Below, one piece after another: positions 34,001 to 41,829 of a stretch of DNA of 64,000 nucleotides; the stretch's first letter is position 1, and each line of letters begins with the position of its first letter. Source of the stretch: an uncultured Clostridia bacterium (GTDB lineage Bacteria; Bacillota; Clostridia; UBA1381); the NCBI GenBank assembly GCA_947631085.1, contig CANRJY010000012.1, positions 1-64,000 of the forward strand, in the 5' to 3' direction. Below the pieces are notes generated by a model. That model had not been told where the DNA came from, did not search any database, and was given only the letters and a program-made list of their open reading frames with translations. The position numbers and the translations under genes are program-made.

Positions 34001-34165
34001 GACGTTTATTTCGTCCGTGAGCTTCGCGTTTTCAACGTCCTCCGTGCCGCTCGGCTTGGCGAGATTGAAGCCCGAAAACGTGTATGTCTTGCCCGCCGCC
34101 GACGCCGCCGTAACGCATAAAAGCATCATAAGCGCCGCCGCCAATACCGAAATTATCTTTTTCAT
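31061..34165 (-). CDS. Large secreted SGNH esterase (rhamnogalacturonan acetylesterase-like)
   Basis: A 1034-residue exported protein. Residues 1-23 are a signal peptide. The N-terminal half holds beta-rich modules: a YTFSGFNLAKPSG sandwich of possible carbohydrate-binding type, a carboxypeptidase-regulatory-like repeat around LNVNGIKFYADADG, and Ig-like segments. The last 250 residues are an SGNH hydrolase: GDSLACEYYGD (block I Ser), GYNDRN (block III Asn) and GDTLHSS (block V Asp/His). The block I sequence and neighbourhood resemble CE12 rhamnogalacturonan acetylesterases, which remove acetyl groups before lyase attack. The acetylesterase assignment is inference; the SGNH fold is clear. Confidence 0.85.
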   Translation of the reverse strand: MKKIISVLAAALMMLLCVTAASAAGKTYTFSGFNLAKPSGTEDVENAKLTDEINVTTGGLMNWKAAAVTDIDHNNECGFYPIGGGFKPTGSYIYLAVGNTNAGSLFTLALPKIAKGSEVTLTFAKPVITNNGSTRRNENDPYAYFKIADRYISINGGDFDTWRTASVVTGEDTDTIEFFCDQWGAVAVQKIEIKTAKNAELHNLNIKTTQYANLNVNGIKFYADADGNLTVPSLSQGEEVKITAQKDGYKDAETTVKINGDTSAEIYPECELNAVYYESDFGVPSGVLELESYDLNVEAKPVTRFFGEVTFADGGELSVIGDNAEAVKISKKADGIYAGDTFITAKDNMEFELFFDKDGKCVTLWQNKTPYKIDGKTDFSVISKITGKNATMDYLGVSYPDVSKITIEGPDTVVSFAEGVNTAEYTAIPEYDMETVETSWSFNGEEPAHQSSIQSRRDANFIIPAGLSGKVRVEFKYGGYTAYKDVNVVPNPKIIAEHGFKTMNFNTNSVPQPFMPTKVNDEFGNDLSNVYHSYMRGFKSSDENVIKIDDYGNMTAVGVGKATITANMDAKQDNIMSAEYTVDRYAYMGTSENNATYIANDLVKNDNISGYKIIYDDGTKDYVNPTDIPAAEVTADGYIIKAIYWSDEQLLHVDKTAVRAGDKTEVSSEFKKIYLWSDGKLEQITEADTTMEGFEIKGTDGSAPYIISPVYTFKNIGDVAEGKKLDADFMPYYYDITFKKAEPKRGDILVNGAMVGNNVDQADADRKVTDGALYKAERLAVAEGEISVSMTDGSTMLDYVTVEMSDNIGSRVFVIGDSLACEYYGDFEKEVGGGRSGWGQQLASFLNVPVTNLANSGQYAKGLYDTAFPGVMKYGQNGDILLIECGYNDRNYSTRKEMTESVKSMIEGCRSKGIRPILVTPNASKHDYKESVAWSSYLKDIAIDTGCDIIDLSKMSYDFLYSLYGDDKDDVVTNNYNLTSVGGDTLHSSYAGAYLWASMVAQGMKDLGYTNPINTDFSYTFTDTLGNKITAQVK

Positions 34166-34194
34166 GGATCATCCCCCTCAAAGTTATTTACTTA

Positions 34195-34223
34195 ATTATA
34201 CCACACCGATAACAAAAAGTCTA
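34195..34223 (-). promoter_or_regulatory. Predicted promoter of the SGNH esterase gene
   Basis: Minus-strand TAGACT (34223-34218), 17 bp, TATAAT (34200-34195). It is back-to-back with the trpE promoter. Confidence 0.55.
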
Positions 34224-34247
34224 TGTAAAAAATATAATATTTATATA

Positions 34248-34276
34248 TTGACAACATTTGAAAACCATGTTATACT
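34248..34276 (+). promoter_or_regulatory. Promoter of trpE-trpG
   Basis: TTGACA (34248-34253) and TATACT (34271-34276) with 17-bp spacing. Transcription should begin near 34283, just at the first triplet of the repeat array that follows. Confidence 0.8.
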
Positions 34277-34282
34277 ATCTCA

Positions 34283-34325
34283 CAGACGAGATGAGATTAG
34301 TTTAGATGAGACGAGATGAGACGAG
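34283..34325 (+). promoter_or_regulatory. Putative TRAP (MtrB) RNA-binding site in the trpE leader
   Basis: Eight (G/T)AG triplets start at 34288, 34293, 34298, 34303, 34308, 34313, 34318 and 34323, an exact 5-nt period. A CAG in phase at 34283 could be a ninth. The order is GAG GAG TAG TAG GAG GAG GAG GAG, while the 2-nt spacers vary (AT, AT, TT, AT, AC, AT, AC). TRAP binds up to eleven (G/U)AG triplets separated by 2-3 nt in trp leaders, so period, triplet choice and location all fit. No mtrB gene lies in the window. Confidence 0.65.
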
Positions 34326-34416
34326 AATTATTAATAATCGGGATATTTCTGTGTCTTTTTCTGTCCTAATACAGTGAAAAGGCATTTTTATTTAATGCCG
34401 GAAAGGTAGTGATATA
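34326..34416 (+). other. Remainder of the trpE leader
   Basis: The last triplets (AGAC 34319-34322 and AGAA 34324-34327) can pair with GTCT (34353-34356) and TTCT (34347-34350). A GGCATT / AATGCC hairpin (34381-34386 with 34394-34399) lies directly before GGAAAGG, the ribosome site. I see no U-tract terminator, so control at translation or RNA stability is more likely than attenuation. Confidence 0.4.
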
Positions 34417-35889
34417 ATGTATAATTTAACTCTTGACGAGGTAAAATCGCTCGCGGAGGAGTATAACATAATTCCGCTTACGCTTGAATGTCTCGCCGAT
34501 ATGGACACTCCTATAAGCGTGTTCAAGCGCTTACAGACCGAGCGCGACTGCTTCCTTTTGGAAAGTATCGGAGACAGCCAGGTCACGGCGCGTTATTCGT
34601 TTATCGGGAGAAATCCGTTTATAAGCTTTCAAAGCCGCGCCGGAGAGGTGACCTTTACCGATTATACGGGAAAAACCGAAACATATTCCGGCAAGCCGAT
34701 GGAGGAGCTGAGAAGGCTTGTGGAGCGTTATAAGGCGCCGAAGCTTGAAGGAGTTCCGTCGTTCAACGGCGGCGCGGTCGGCTTTTTCGCATATGATATT
34801 ATTCGGCAGTATGAATATCTTCCCAACATTCCCGAGGACGATTTGCATATTCCGGATATGCATTTTATGTTCATGGACGAGATTATAGCCTTCGACCATA
34901 AAAGGCAAAAAATAGTCATAATTGTAAATATTCACACAGGGGGAGACATTGAAACGCAGTACCGCAAGGCGGCTGACAGGCTCATGGATATACAGCTTGA
35001 AATGGCTGACATGTCCGCGCTGACAGTGCGTGAGAAAAGACAGTACCGCACTCCGTCAAAGCCTGAGTCGAATATGACAAAAGAAGAGTTCTGCGCCAAT
35101 GTTGAAAAGGCGAAGGAGTATATCAAAAACGGCGATATTTTCCAAGTTGTGCTCTCGCAGAGATTTTCGGTTGAAACGTCGGTAAGTCCGCTGAACACCT
35201 ACCGCGCGCTAAGGCTTATAAATCCGTCGCCGTATATGTATTATCTCAATTTCGGCGAGTATCAGATAGTGGGCGCGTCGCCGGAGATGCTTGTGAGAGT
35301 TGAAAACGGAGTTGTTCAGACAGGTCCTATCGCAGGAACACGTCCGCGCGGCAAGACTTTAGAGGAGGATATAGCTCTCGAAAAGGAGCTGCTTGCGGAT
35401 GAAAAGGAAATCGCGGAGCATACCATGCTTGTGGATCTCGGCAGGAACGATATAGGCAGAGTCAGCGAGTTCGGCTCGGTAAAGGTCACGCGGTTTAAAT
35501 ACGTCGAACGTTTTTCGCATGTTATGCATATTATTTCTGATGTGGAGGGCAAGCTTCGTAAGGACAAAACCTGTTTTGACGCGCTCGCGTCGGCTCTCCC
35601 CGCGGGAACGCTTTCGGGCGCGCCAAAAATACGCGCGATGGAAATAATCGATGAGCTCGAAAAAACAAAGCGTTCGTCTTATGGCGGCGCGATAGGCTAT
35701 ATAAGCTTCAACGGCAGCTTTGACAGCTGCATCACGATCCGCACGGGTCTGTTCAAGGACGGAAAAGCTTACGTTCAGGCGGGCGGCGGCATAGTGTATG
35801 ACTCGATACCCGAAAATGAGTATCAGGAATCCGTGAATAAAGCGTCAGCGGTTCTGAGAGCAATAGAGGAGGCGGGTGATATAATATGA
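34417..35889 (+). CDS. trpE: Anthranilate synthase component I
   Basis: A 490-residue chorismate-utilising enzyme that makes anthranilate with ammonia supplied by TrpG, the first committed step to tryptophan. The N-terminal LLES motif (residues 47-50) binds feedback tryptophan and separates TrpE from PabB. The catalytic C-terminal half shows GPIAGTRPRGKT, DLGRNDIGRV, LPAGTLSGAPKIRAM and the GGAIGYI strand. Its stop overlaps the trpG start by 4 bases (ATGA). GGAAAGG precedes the start. The leader carries a candidate TRAP site. Confidence 0.97.
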   Translation: MYNLTLDEVKSLAEEYNIIPLTLECLADMDTPISVFKRLQTERDCFLLESIGDSQVTARYSFIGRNPFISFQSRAGEVTFTDYTGKTETYSGKPMEELRRLVERYKAPKLEGVPSFNGGAVGFFAYDIIRQYEYLPNIPEDDLHIPDMHFMFMDEIIAFDHKRQKIVIIVNIHTGGDIETQYRKAADRLMDIQLEMADMSALTVREKRQYRTPSKPESNMTKEEFCANVEKAKEYIKNGDIFQVVLSQRFSVETSVSPLNTYRALRLINPSPYMYYLNFGEYQIVGASPEMLVRVENGVVQTGPIAGTRPRGKTLEEDIALEKELLADEKEIAEHTMLVDLGRNDIGRVSEFGSVKVTRFKYVERFSHVMHIISDVEGKLRKDKTCFDALASALPAGTLSGAPKIRAMEIIDELEKTKRSSYGGAIGYISFNGSFDSCITIRTGLFKDGKAYVQAGGGIVYDSIPENEYQESVNKASAVLRAIEEAGDII

Positions 35890-36452
35890 TTATAATGATT
35901 GATAATTACGATTCGTTCACATATAACCTGTATCAGTATATCGGCACGCTTGATCCGAATATTGAGGTATACAGAAACGATAAAATTACCGTAGACGAGG
36001 TTTTGGCGAAAAAACCGAGCCATATTATATTATCCCCGGGCCCGGGTTATCCTGCGGACGCGGGAATATGCGTCGAGCTTGTAAAGCGCGCGGGAGACAT
36101 TCCCGTTTTGGGCGTATGTCTGGGACATCAGGCGATAGGGGAGGCGTTCGGCGCAAAAATTGTCCATGCGCCGCGTATAATGCACGGCAAGCGCGATAAT
36201 GTGATGCTCAACTGCGAATGTCCGCTGTTTAAGGATATCAATCTCACCGCGCAGGTGGGACGGTATCATTCGCTTGTGATAGACGAGGAAACAATGCCGG
36301 AAACGCTGAAAATCACTTCCTGCAGCGACGACGGCTGTATCATGGGAGTGCAGCATACCGAAAGACCTGTTTACGGCATTCAGTTTCATCCCGAGTCCGT
36401 GCTGACGCCGGACGGAATGAAGATGCTTGAAAATTTTTTGGCGATAAAGTAA
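35886..36452 (+). CDS. trpG: Anthranilate synthase component II (glutamine amidotransferase)
   Basis: A 188-residue class-I glutaminase subunit that feeds ammonia to TrpE and may also serve PabB. The catalytic Cys lies in LGVCLGHQAIG, and the His-Glu pair in GIQFHPESVL. It overlaps trpE by 4 bases. The operon ends here at a strong terminator, so the remaining trp genes must be elsewhere. Confidence 0.97.
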   Translation: MIIMIDNYDSFTYNLYQYIGTLDPNIEVYRNDKITVDEVLAKKPSHIILSPGPGYPADAGICVELVKRAGDIPVLGVCLGHQAIGEAFGAKIVHAPRIMHGKRDNVMLNCECPLFKDINLTAQVGRYHSLVIDEETMPETLKITSCSDDGCIMGVQHTERPVYGIQFHPESVLTPDGMKMLENFLAIK

Positions 36453-36486
36453 ATCATAACCACCAGTAAACTGGTGGTTATGATTT
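36451..36486. terminator. Bidirectional terminator of trpEG and the metal transporter operon
   Basis: A perfect 16-bp stem (AAATCATAACCACCAG / CTGGTGGTTATGATTT) with TAAA loop. It overlaps the trpG stop codon and the 3' end of the minus-strand permease gene. Confidence 0.93.
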
Positions 36487-37314
36487 ATTCTTTTTTGATA
36501 AAAGCATGACGGCTATAAGCACAACAACGCCCAGTATAACTATCGTGCCGCCCGGGCGCCAATCGAGATAATATGACGCGAAAAGTCCCGCTATCGTGAA
36601 AATTTCGGCGAATACAACGGATAAAACCATCGTCTGCTTGTAGCTTTTCGCAATCATCATCGCCGCCGCGACGGGTATTACGAGAAGCGACGAAATCATC
36701 AGCGCGCCGACTATTCTCGCAGCAACCGAAACAGTCACGGCTGTGAGCACCATTAACACGAAATTTATCGTTTTGACCGGCACGCCCGAAAGCATAGCCG
36801 CCGTTTCGTCGAACGATATATAAAACAGTTCCTTGTACAGGAGCATTGACACAACTATAACAGCCGCGCCCAAGCCGAGCGTCAGATACAGTTCAAAATC
36901 GGAGATCGCCACTATCGAGCCGAACAGAAAGCTTGAAAGATTGCTCGAACCCGACGTTATAAATCCCGAAAAAATCGCGGTAAGACCAATTCCGGCGGAC
37001 ATCACCACCACCGCCGCGAGCTCGGAAAAACGTCCGAAACGCGTTCGGAAAAATTCAATTCCCAAAACGGCAATCACCGCGAACAGCACTCCGCCCAATA
37101 CCGGATTTATCGGTAAAATCTTCGCTATCACAGGATTTGAGTTAAGCACAAGTCCAAGCGCGATACCCGCGAGAGCCGAATGCGAAGCCGCGTCGCCTAT
37201 CGCGGACAGACGCTTCATAACGACAGGCACACCGATGCATGGCGCTACCGCCGCAATTACCGCCGCGACGAGAAAGGCACGCCGCATGAAGACATACGAG
37301 AAAATATTATCCAT
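36478..37314 (-). CDS. znuB: Zinc/manganese ABC transporter permease (ZnuB-like)
   Basis: A 278-residue membrane permease of the ABC-3 family with about eight helices. The family pattern VVMKRLSAIGDAASHSALAGIALG is near the N-terminus. It forms the channel for the ZnuA-ZnuC system encoded just upstream, whose ATPase gene it overlaps by 8 bases. Metal identity (Zn or Mn) cannot be settled from the permease. Confidence 0.95.
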   Translation of the reverse strand: MDNIFSYVFMRRAFLVAAVIAAVAPCIGVPVVMKRLSAIGDAASHSALAGIALGLVLNSNPVIAKILPINPVLGGVLFAVIAVLGIEFFRTRFGRFSELAAVVVMSAGIGLTAIFSGFITSGSSNLSSFLFGSIVAISDFELYLTLGLGAAVIVVSMLLYKELFYISFDETAAMLSGVPVKTINFVLMVLTAVTVSVAARIVGALMISSLLVIPVAAAMMIAKSYKQTMVLSVVFAEIFTIAGLFASYYLDWRPGGTIVILGVVVLIAVMLLSKKNKS

Positions 37315-38032
37315 GATTATGCGCTCTCCCTCCCGCGAAAATTTCGCTTATCTGCTCCATAGTCAGATCCGCGCGTGCCACATACTCGCTGTTGCCGTGC
37401 TCGCAGAATATCAGCAGCTTATTCGCCGCCTTTACGAGCGTGGGCGTGTCGTGATTTGTCATTACGATCGCTATGCCCTGCTTGTTCAGCTCCGCCGCCA
37501 GCTTCATTATCGCGTGAACTGACTGCGCGTCAACTCCGACCGTCGGCTCGTCCATAAGCAGAAGCTCCGGCTCCGCGATCAACGCTCTTGCGATAAACAC
37601 GCGCTGCTGCTGACCGCCCGAAAGCTTGCCTATCATGCGGTTTTCATAGCCCTCCAAGCCGACGCGTTTAAGCGCGTTTTTCATTTTTTCCTCGTCGGTT
37701 TTTTTGTACCGTTTAAACAGTCCGACGCTTTTATACAAATTCGCCATGACCACCTCGCGCACCGTCGCGGGAAAATCGGTATTGAACGAGTTCGCCTTCT
37801 GCGGAACGTAGCCGATTTTGTCCGTAAAAAGCCGTATTTCACCCGAGTCCTTTTTGAGGAGCCCGAGTATCAGCTTTATAAGCGTGCTCTTTCCCGCGCC
37901 GTTCGCGCCTATTATGCCGAGAAAATCGCCCTCGTGAACTGTGAAGCTCACGTCGCGCAGAAGCGATATATCGGGGTAATCGAAGCATAAATCGTCAACC
38001 TTTAAAATTTCTTTCATATTGTTCACCGTCAT
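37307..38032 (-). CDS. znuC: Metal ABC transporter ATP-binding protein (ZnuC-like)
   Basis: A 241-residue ABC ATPase with Walker A GANGAGKST, signature LSGGQQQR, Walker B LLLMDEPTVG and the switch His in VMTNHD. I chose the ATG at 38032 because it overlaps the ZnuA stop in an ATGA; in-frame ATGs at 38038 and 38017 are possible. It powers the permease downstream. Confidence 0.95.
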   Translation of the reverse strand: MTVNNMKEILKVDDLCFDYPDISLLRDVSFTVHEGDFLGIIGANGAGKSTLIKLILGLLKKDSGEIRLFTDKIGYVPQKANSFNTDFPATVREVVMANLYKSVGLFKRYKKTDEEKMKNALKRVGLEGYENRMIGKLSGGQQQRVFIARALIAEPELLLMDEPTVGVDAQSVHAIMKLAAELNKQGIAIVMTNHDTPTLVKAANKLLIFCEHGNSEYVARADLTMEQISEIFAGGRAHNHG

Positions 38033-38877
38033 AAGCATATCGTTTCATTTCCAAGCAGATTTCCCATCATAACCGTCACATAATCTCTGTCCTGCTCGTC
38101 ATACTCGAACGTATAAAACTTCTCAGCCAAAACGCCCGCCTCTTTAGCCGCCTTTTCCGCGAGCTTACCGCCCTCTATCGGGTCATAGTAAATACATTTC
38201 ACATTCCGCGCCTTTACTTCGTCCACAAATTCAGCCATCTGCGCCGGAGACGGATCGCTGTCGCCCGCCACTCCCTCGAGCGCGAGCTGCGTCATGCCAA
38301 ACTCCTCGCACAAATACCCGTACGCGCCGTGCGTCACCGCGAGAGTTATACCGGCGAGATTATAGTTTTCATACGACTCCTTCAATTCGTCCAGCTTTAC
38401 CGAGTAAAGCCGCATATTTCTTGCGTACGCGTCCGCGAAATCGGGATCGGTTTCAATCAGCGCGTCGCAGATAGTCTGCATCTGTATCCTCGCGTTGTCT
38501 ATATTAAGCCACACATGCGGGTCGGAGCCGTCAAGATTTGTAAGCCTTTCCGACGCGTTTACCACCTTAACCGTATCCGGCAGCGTTTCCGCCACGTCCT
38601 CAGCCCACGCCTCCATGCCGTTTCCGCTGTAGATAAACATATCCGCCTCGGTGAGCTTCGCCATATCCGCGGCGGTAGGCTCGTAATCGTGCGCGTCGCC
38701 GGAGGGCGTCATATTATATAAATGAACGCAGTCCCCGCCGATAGTGCGCGCGAAATCGTACATGGCGTAAAACGACGCGTATACGGTAATTTTCCCGTCG
38801 TCCGCCTTTTCCGCCGGCGCGGGGGCGCATGAGGTTAATATAAACAGCGATGTGATTAATAGAATAAACTTTTTCAT
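38029..38877 (-). CDS. znuA: Metal-binding lipoprotein of the ABC transporter (ZnuA-like)
   Basis: A 282-residue cluster A-I solute-binding lipoprotein. The lipobox cysteine is Cys17 (LFILTSC). Likely metal ligands are the His residues in GDAHDYEP, SDPHVWL and VTHGAYGY plus an acidic residue near IYYDPIEGGK. The His-rich acidic loop typical of many zinc-specific ZnuA proteins is absent, leaving manganese possible. First gene of znuA-znuC-znuB. I see no clear Zur or MntR box upstream. Confidence 0.94.
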   Translation of the reverse strand: MKKFILLITSLFILTSCAPAPAEKADDGKITVYASFYAMYDFARTIGGDCVHLYNMTPSGDAHDYEPTAADMAKLTEADMFIYSGNGMEAWAEDVAETLPDTVKVVNASERLTNLDGSDPHVWLNIDNARIQMQTICDALIETDPDFADAYARNMRLYSVKLDELKESYENYNLAGITLAVTHGAYGYLCEEFGMTQLALEGVAGDSDPSPAQMAEFVDEVKARNVKCIYYDPIEGGKLAEKAAKEAGVLAEKFYTFEYDEQDRDYVTVMMGNLLGNETICL

Positions 38878-38904
38878 TGTTACATCCTTTCTTTGGGCGA
38901 TAAA

Positions 38905-39393
38905 TTATGATCTGACAATATCCTCAATAACGCATCCCGTCGCCTTCTGCAAATCGTCCGGCTTCATTATCAACGTGCAGCCGCATACGCCGCCGCTTAC
39001 GGCTATTGTGTCGTGCTCCAACGCGGATGAGTTTACATAAGTAGGATATTTCTTTTTCATCCCAATCGGCGAAACTCCGCCCCTGATATAACCTGTTAAT
39101 TGCAAAAGCTCCTTAACGTGCGTCATTTCCGCGCTTTTGTTGCCCGAAACCTTCGCCAATTTTTTCAAATCCACCTCGTCCGCGACGGGTATACAGGTTA
39201 CCATAATACCCGTTTTGTCGCCGCGTACGACGAGCGTTTTAAACGACTTTTCCGGCGGTATTCCCGTGAGCGCGGCTATTTCCTCGCCGAAGTGATCGCC
39301 CACCTTTTCCGCCTCGTATTCCACGGTTTCATATTTTATCCCCGCCGCGTTCAAAATGCGCATCGCGTTTGTTATAGTTTTCTTCTTTGCCAT
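38905..39393 (-). CDS. ybaK: YbaK/EbsC-type aminoacyl-tRNA deacylase
   Basis: A 162-residue editing hydrolase that clears Cys-tRNA(Pro) formed by prolyl-tRNA synthetase. Typical features are FKTLVVRGDKTGIMVTCIP, the GYIRGGVSPIGMKKKYPTYV segment with the substrate-binding Gly residues, and the conserved first-strand Lys in EKSFKTL. The ATG at 39393 follows GAAGGATTAAAG, 2 bp after the mutS2 stop; longer in-frame starts lie inside mutS2 and are rejected. Confidence 0.93.
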   Translation of the reverse strand: MAKKKTITNAMRILNAAGIKYETVEYEAEKVGDHFGEEIAALTGIPPEKSFKTLVVRGDKTGIMVTCIPVADEVDLKKLAKVSGNKSAEMTHVKELLQLTGYIRGGVSPIGMKKKYPTYVNSSALEHDTIAVSGGVCGCTLIMKPDDLQKATGCVIEDIVRS

Positions 39394-39395
39394 CT

Positions 39396-41798
39396 TTAAT
39401 CCTTCTTTATCTCCACTACCGTAACTCCGTCCTCGCCTTCGCCGAAGCGTCCGTTTCTGTACGACTTCACATACCTGTGCCGCCGTAAATTCTCCTGTAT
39501 TCCGCGCCTGAGTATGCCCGTACCCTTGCCGTGAATTATGTTGACCGGCGAAAGCCCCGCGAGATAGCAGTCGTCGAGGTATTTCTCGACGTTCATCCAC
39601 GCTTCCTCCAAATTCATGCCGCGCACGTCAACCTCTGTTGAAACGCTTTTCGTCTTTGACGCGAATGAGCGGGAAGGTCTCGCGAACTGCTCCGCAAGCT
39701 CCTTCGAGTTGCTTTTCTCGATTTTCCTAAGATTTGTGATATGCACGTCCATCTTGATAATTCCCGCCTGAACGCGGACGTTTCCGTTTTTGTCCGGCTC
39801 TTTGAGAACGGTCGCCTCCTGGTTCATATTCAGGATTTTCACAGCCGTACCGGGCTTTAGATCCTTCGGCGGCTCGACGTACGTTTTCTTCGGCTTCGCC
39901 GCCTTTTCCATCGCCTTGTCGAGCGTGTCCTCGCGCTTCTTGAAGCCGCCGCGAGCCTTCGCGATTTTTTCGTCCAATTCGCCGCTTTTTATACCGTGCT
40001 CACGCATTTTTTCAAGGTCGCGGATTATGGCGTTCGCTTCCTCCTTTGCGTTCATCACAAGTATTTTCGCCTCGCGCCGAGCCTCGTCCATGATACGCGA
40101 TTTGTTTTCCTTCAGCTTTATTCTGTCCTTTTCGACCTCTTTGCGAAGCTCCGTCAATTCTCGCTTTAACCGCGCCGCTTCGTCCGCTTCTTGACGCGCC
40201 TTTGTGCGGTTCTGCTCGAGGTCGGTTATTACGTCCTCGAATTTAACGTCCTCGTCGGATAAAATATCGTTCGCGCGGCTTATCACGCGTTCGTCAAGAC
40301 CGAGCCTGCGTGATATAGCGAACGCGTTCGATTTTCCCGGTACACCGATAAGCAACCGATATGTCGGCTGTAAGCTCTCCACGTCAAACTCGCACGACGC
40401 GTTTTCAACTCCGTCCGTCGAGAGCGCGAACAGCTTTAATTCGCTGTAGTGCGTGGTGGCGACGGTTTTCACGCCGCGCGCGCGCAGAAATTCAAGTATC
40501 GAAATCGCAAGCGCCGCGCCCTCGGTCGGGTCTGTTCCCGCGCCGAGCTCGTCGAACAGCGCGAGGGACGTAAAATCCACCTGTCCGAGTATATCTACTA
40601 TATTCACCATATGCGACGAAAACGTGGATAAGCTCTGCTCGATAGACTGCTCGTCGCCGATATCGGCAAAAACGCTTGTAAACACAGCCGCCTCGCTTCG
40701 TTCGCGCGCCGGAATATGCAGTCCCGCCGCCGCCATAAGCGAGCAAAGACCGATCGTTTTAAGCGTGACCGTCTTGCCGCCCGTGTTCGGACCGGTCACA
40801 ACGAGCGTGTCAAAATCGCCGCCCAAATATATGTCGTTCGCGACGACCTTGTCCTTGTCGATCAGGGGGTGGCGAGCGTGTTTCAGCGCAATTCTGCCCT
40901 TGTCGTTTAAAATCGGCTCGGTCGCGTCCATATCGAGAGACAGCTTTGCCTTGCAGAACATGAAATCGAGCGCGGCGATATGCTTGTAATCGACGAAAAC
41001 GGCGTGTCCGTTCTCGCTGACGAGCGCGGATAATTCGGCTAAAATGCGCTCGATTTCCATTTGCTCCTTGCTGTGCAGGTCGCGTATCTCGTTGTTGCTG
41101 TTTACGACGCTCATCGGCTCTATAAAAAGCGTAGCGCCCGTCGCCGAGCTGTCGTGGACGATACCGGGTACTTCCTGACGGTATTCGCTTTTTACTGGAA
41201 TTACAAATCTGTCCGAGCGCATTGTCACGATCGCGTCCTGCAAATATTTTTTATAGTGCTGCGAATGTACCATTGAATTGAGCGTTTCGCGTATTTTTCC
41301 GTTCAGACCGCGTATTTTGCGGCGTATCGTGTTAAGCTCCGGCGAAGCGTCGTCCGCGATCTCCTCCTCGGAAATAATGCACGAATTTATCCTGTCCTCA
41401 ACGGATTTCGCGGTGATTATCTCCGCTTCGATTTCATGGAGCGCCGTACATTCCTCCGCCGCTTCGCTAAGATACGCTTTCATTCTGCGCGCGACATAGA
41501 GAAGGCGCGATATTTCAATCAGCTCCTTCGTATGAAGCACGCCGTCTCTTTCCGCGCGTTTCACCGCTCCGCGCGCGTCCGCGACCGACAAATTCACCGG
41601 CGGACCGCCGAGCTTCAGCGACGTTATAACCGCCTCCGTGGTTTCCCGCTGCGCCTTTTTTGCCTTATCAAGCTCGGAAAACGGTGTAATATTCAATATT
41701 TTCTTCTTAACGCCCTCGCTGTCGGTGTATTCCGCCATACGTTCGAGAATTTTATCAAATTCGAGCGTTTTTAATGATTTGTTTTGTTTTGGTGGCAT
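39396..41798 (-). CDS. mutS2: Endonuclease MutS2
   Basis: An 800-residue MutS-family ATPase lacking the mismatch-recognition domain, thought to suppress recombination and to rescue collided ribosomes in Bacillus. Walker A is VVTGPNTGGKTVTLKTIG and the Walker B region reads SLALFDELGAGTDPTEGAALA. A long coiled coil (about 510-620) leads to a KOW-like segment and a C-terminal Smr nuclease domain with VDVRGMNLEEA and IIHGKGTGILR. Length is standard. Confidence 0.97.
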   Translation of the reverse strand: MPPKQNKSLKTLEFDKILERMAEYTDSEGVKKKILNITPFSELDKAKKAQRETTEAVITSLKLGGPPVNLSVADARGAVKRAERDGVLHTKELIEISRLLYVARRMKAYLSEAAEECTALHEIEAEIITAKSVEDRINSCIISEEEIADDASPELNTIRRKIRGLNGKIRETLNSMVHSQHYKKYLQDAIVTMRSDRFVIPVKSEYRQEVPGIVHDSSATGATLFIEPMSVVNSNNEIRDLHSKEQMEIERILAELSALVSENGHAVFVDYKHIAALDFMFCKAKLSLDMDATEPILNDKGRIALKHARHPLIDKDKVVANDIYLGGDFDTLVVTGPNTGGKTVTLKTIGLCSLMAAAGLHIPARERSEAAVFTSVFADIGDEQSIEQSLSTFSSHMVNIVDILGQVDFTSLALFDELGAGTDPTEGAALAISILEFLRARGVKTVATTHYSELKLFALSTDGVENASCEFDVESLQPTYRLLIGVPGKSNAFAISRRLGLDERVISRANDILSDEDVKFEDVITDLEQNRTKARQEADEAARLKRELTELRKEVEKDRIKLKENKSRIMDEARREAKILVMNAKEEANAIIRDLEKMREHGIKSGELDEKIAKARGGFKKREDTLDKAMEKAAKPKKTYVEPPKDLKPGTAVKILNMNQEATVLKEPDKNGNVRVQAGIIKMDVHITNLRKIEKSNSKELAEQFARPSRSFASKTKSVSTEVDVRGMNLEEAWMNVEKYLDDCYLAGLSPVNIIHGKGTGILRRGIQENLRRHRYVKSYRNGRFGEGEDGVTVVEIKKD

Positions 41799-41829
41799 GT
41801 GTATTATTCCTTTTTGTGACTTATCGACT

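Noticed and set aside
34306-34377. Short ORF in the trpE leader as an attenuator peptide
   Set aside because: The 23-codon frame has no Trp codons and no ribosome site; its start lies inside the triplet array.
34283-34416. Tryptophan T-box in the trpE leader
   Set aside because: The leader is too short and lacks the AGGGTGGNACCGCG-type T-box sequence and a terminator.
38878-38904. Zur or MntR operator before the metal transporter operon
   Set aside because: The short upstream region holds no convincing palindrome of either type.
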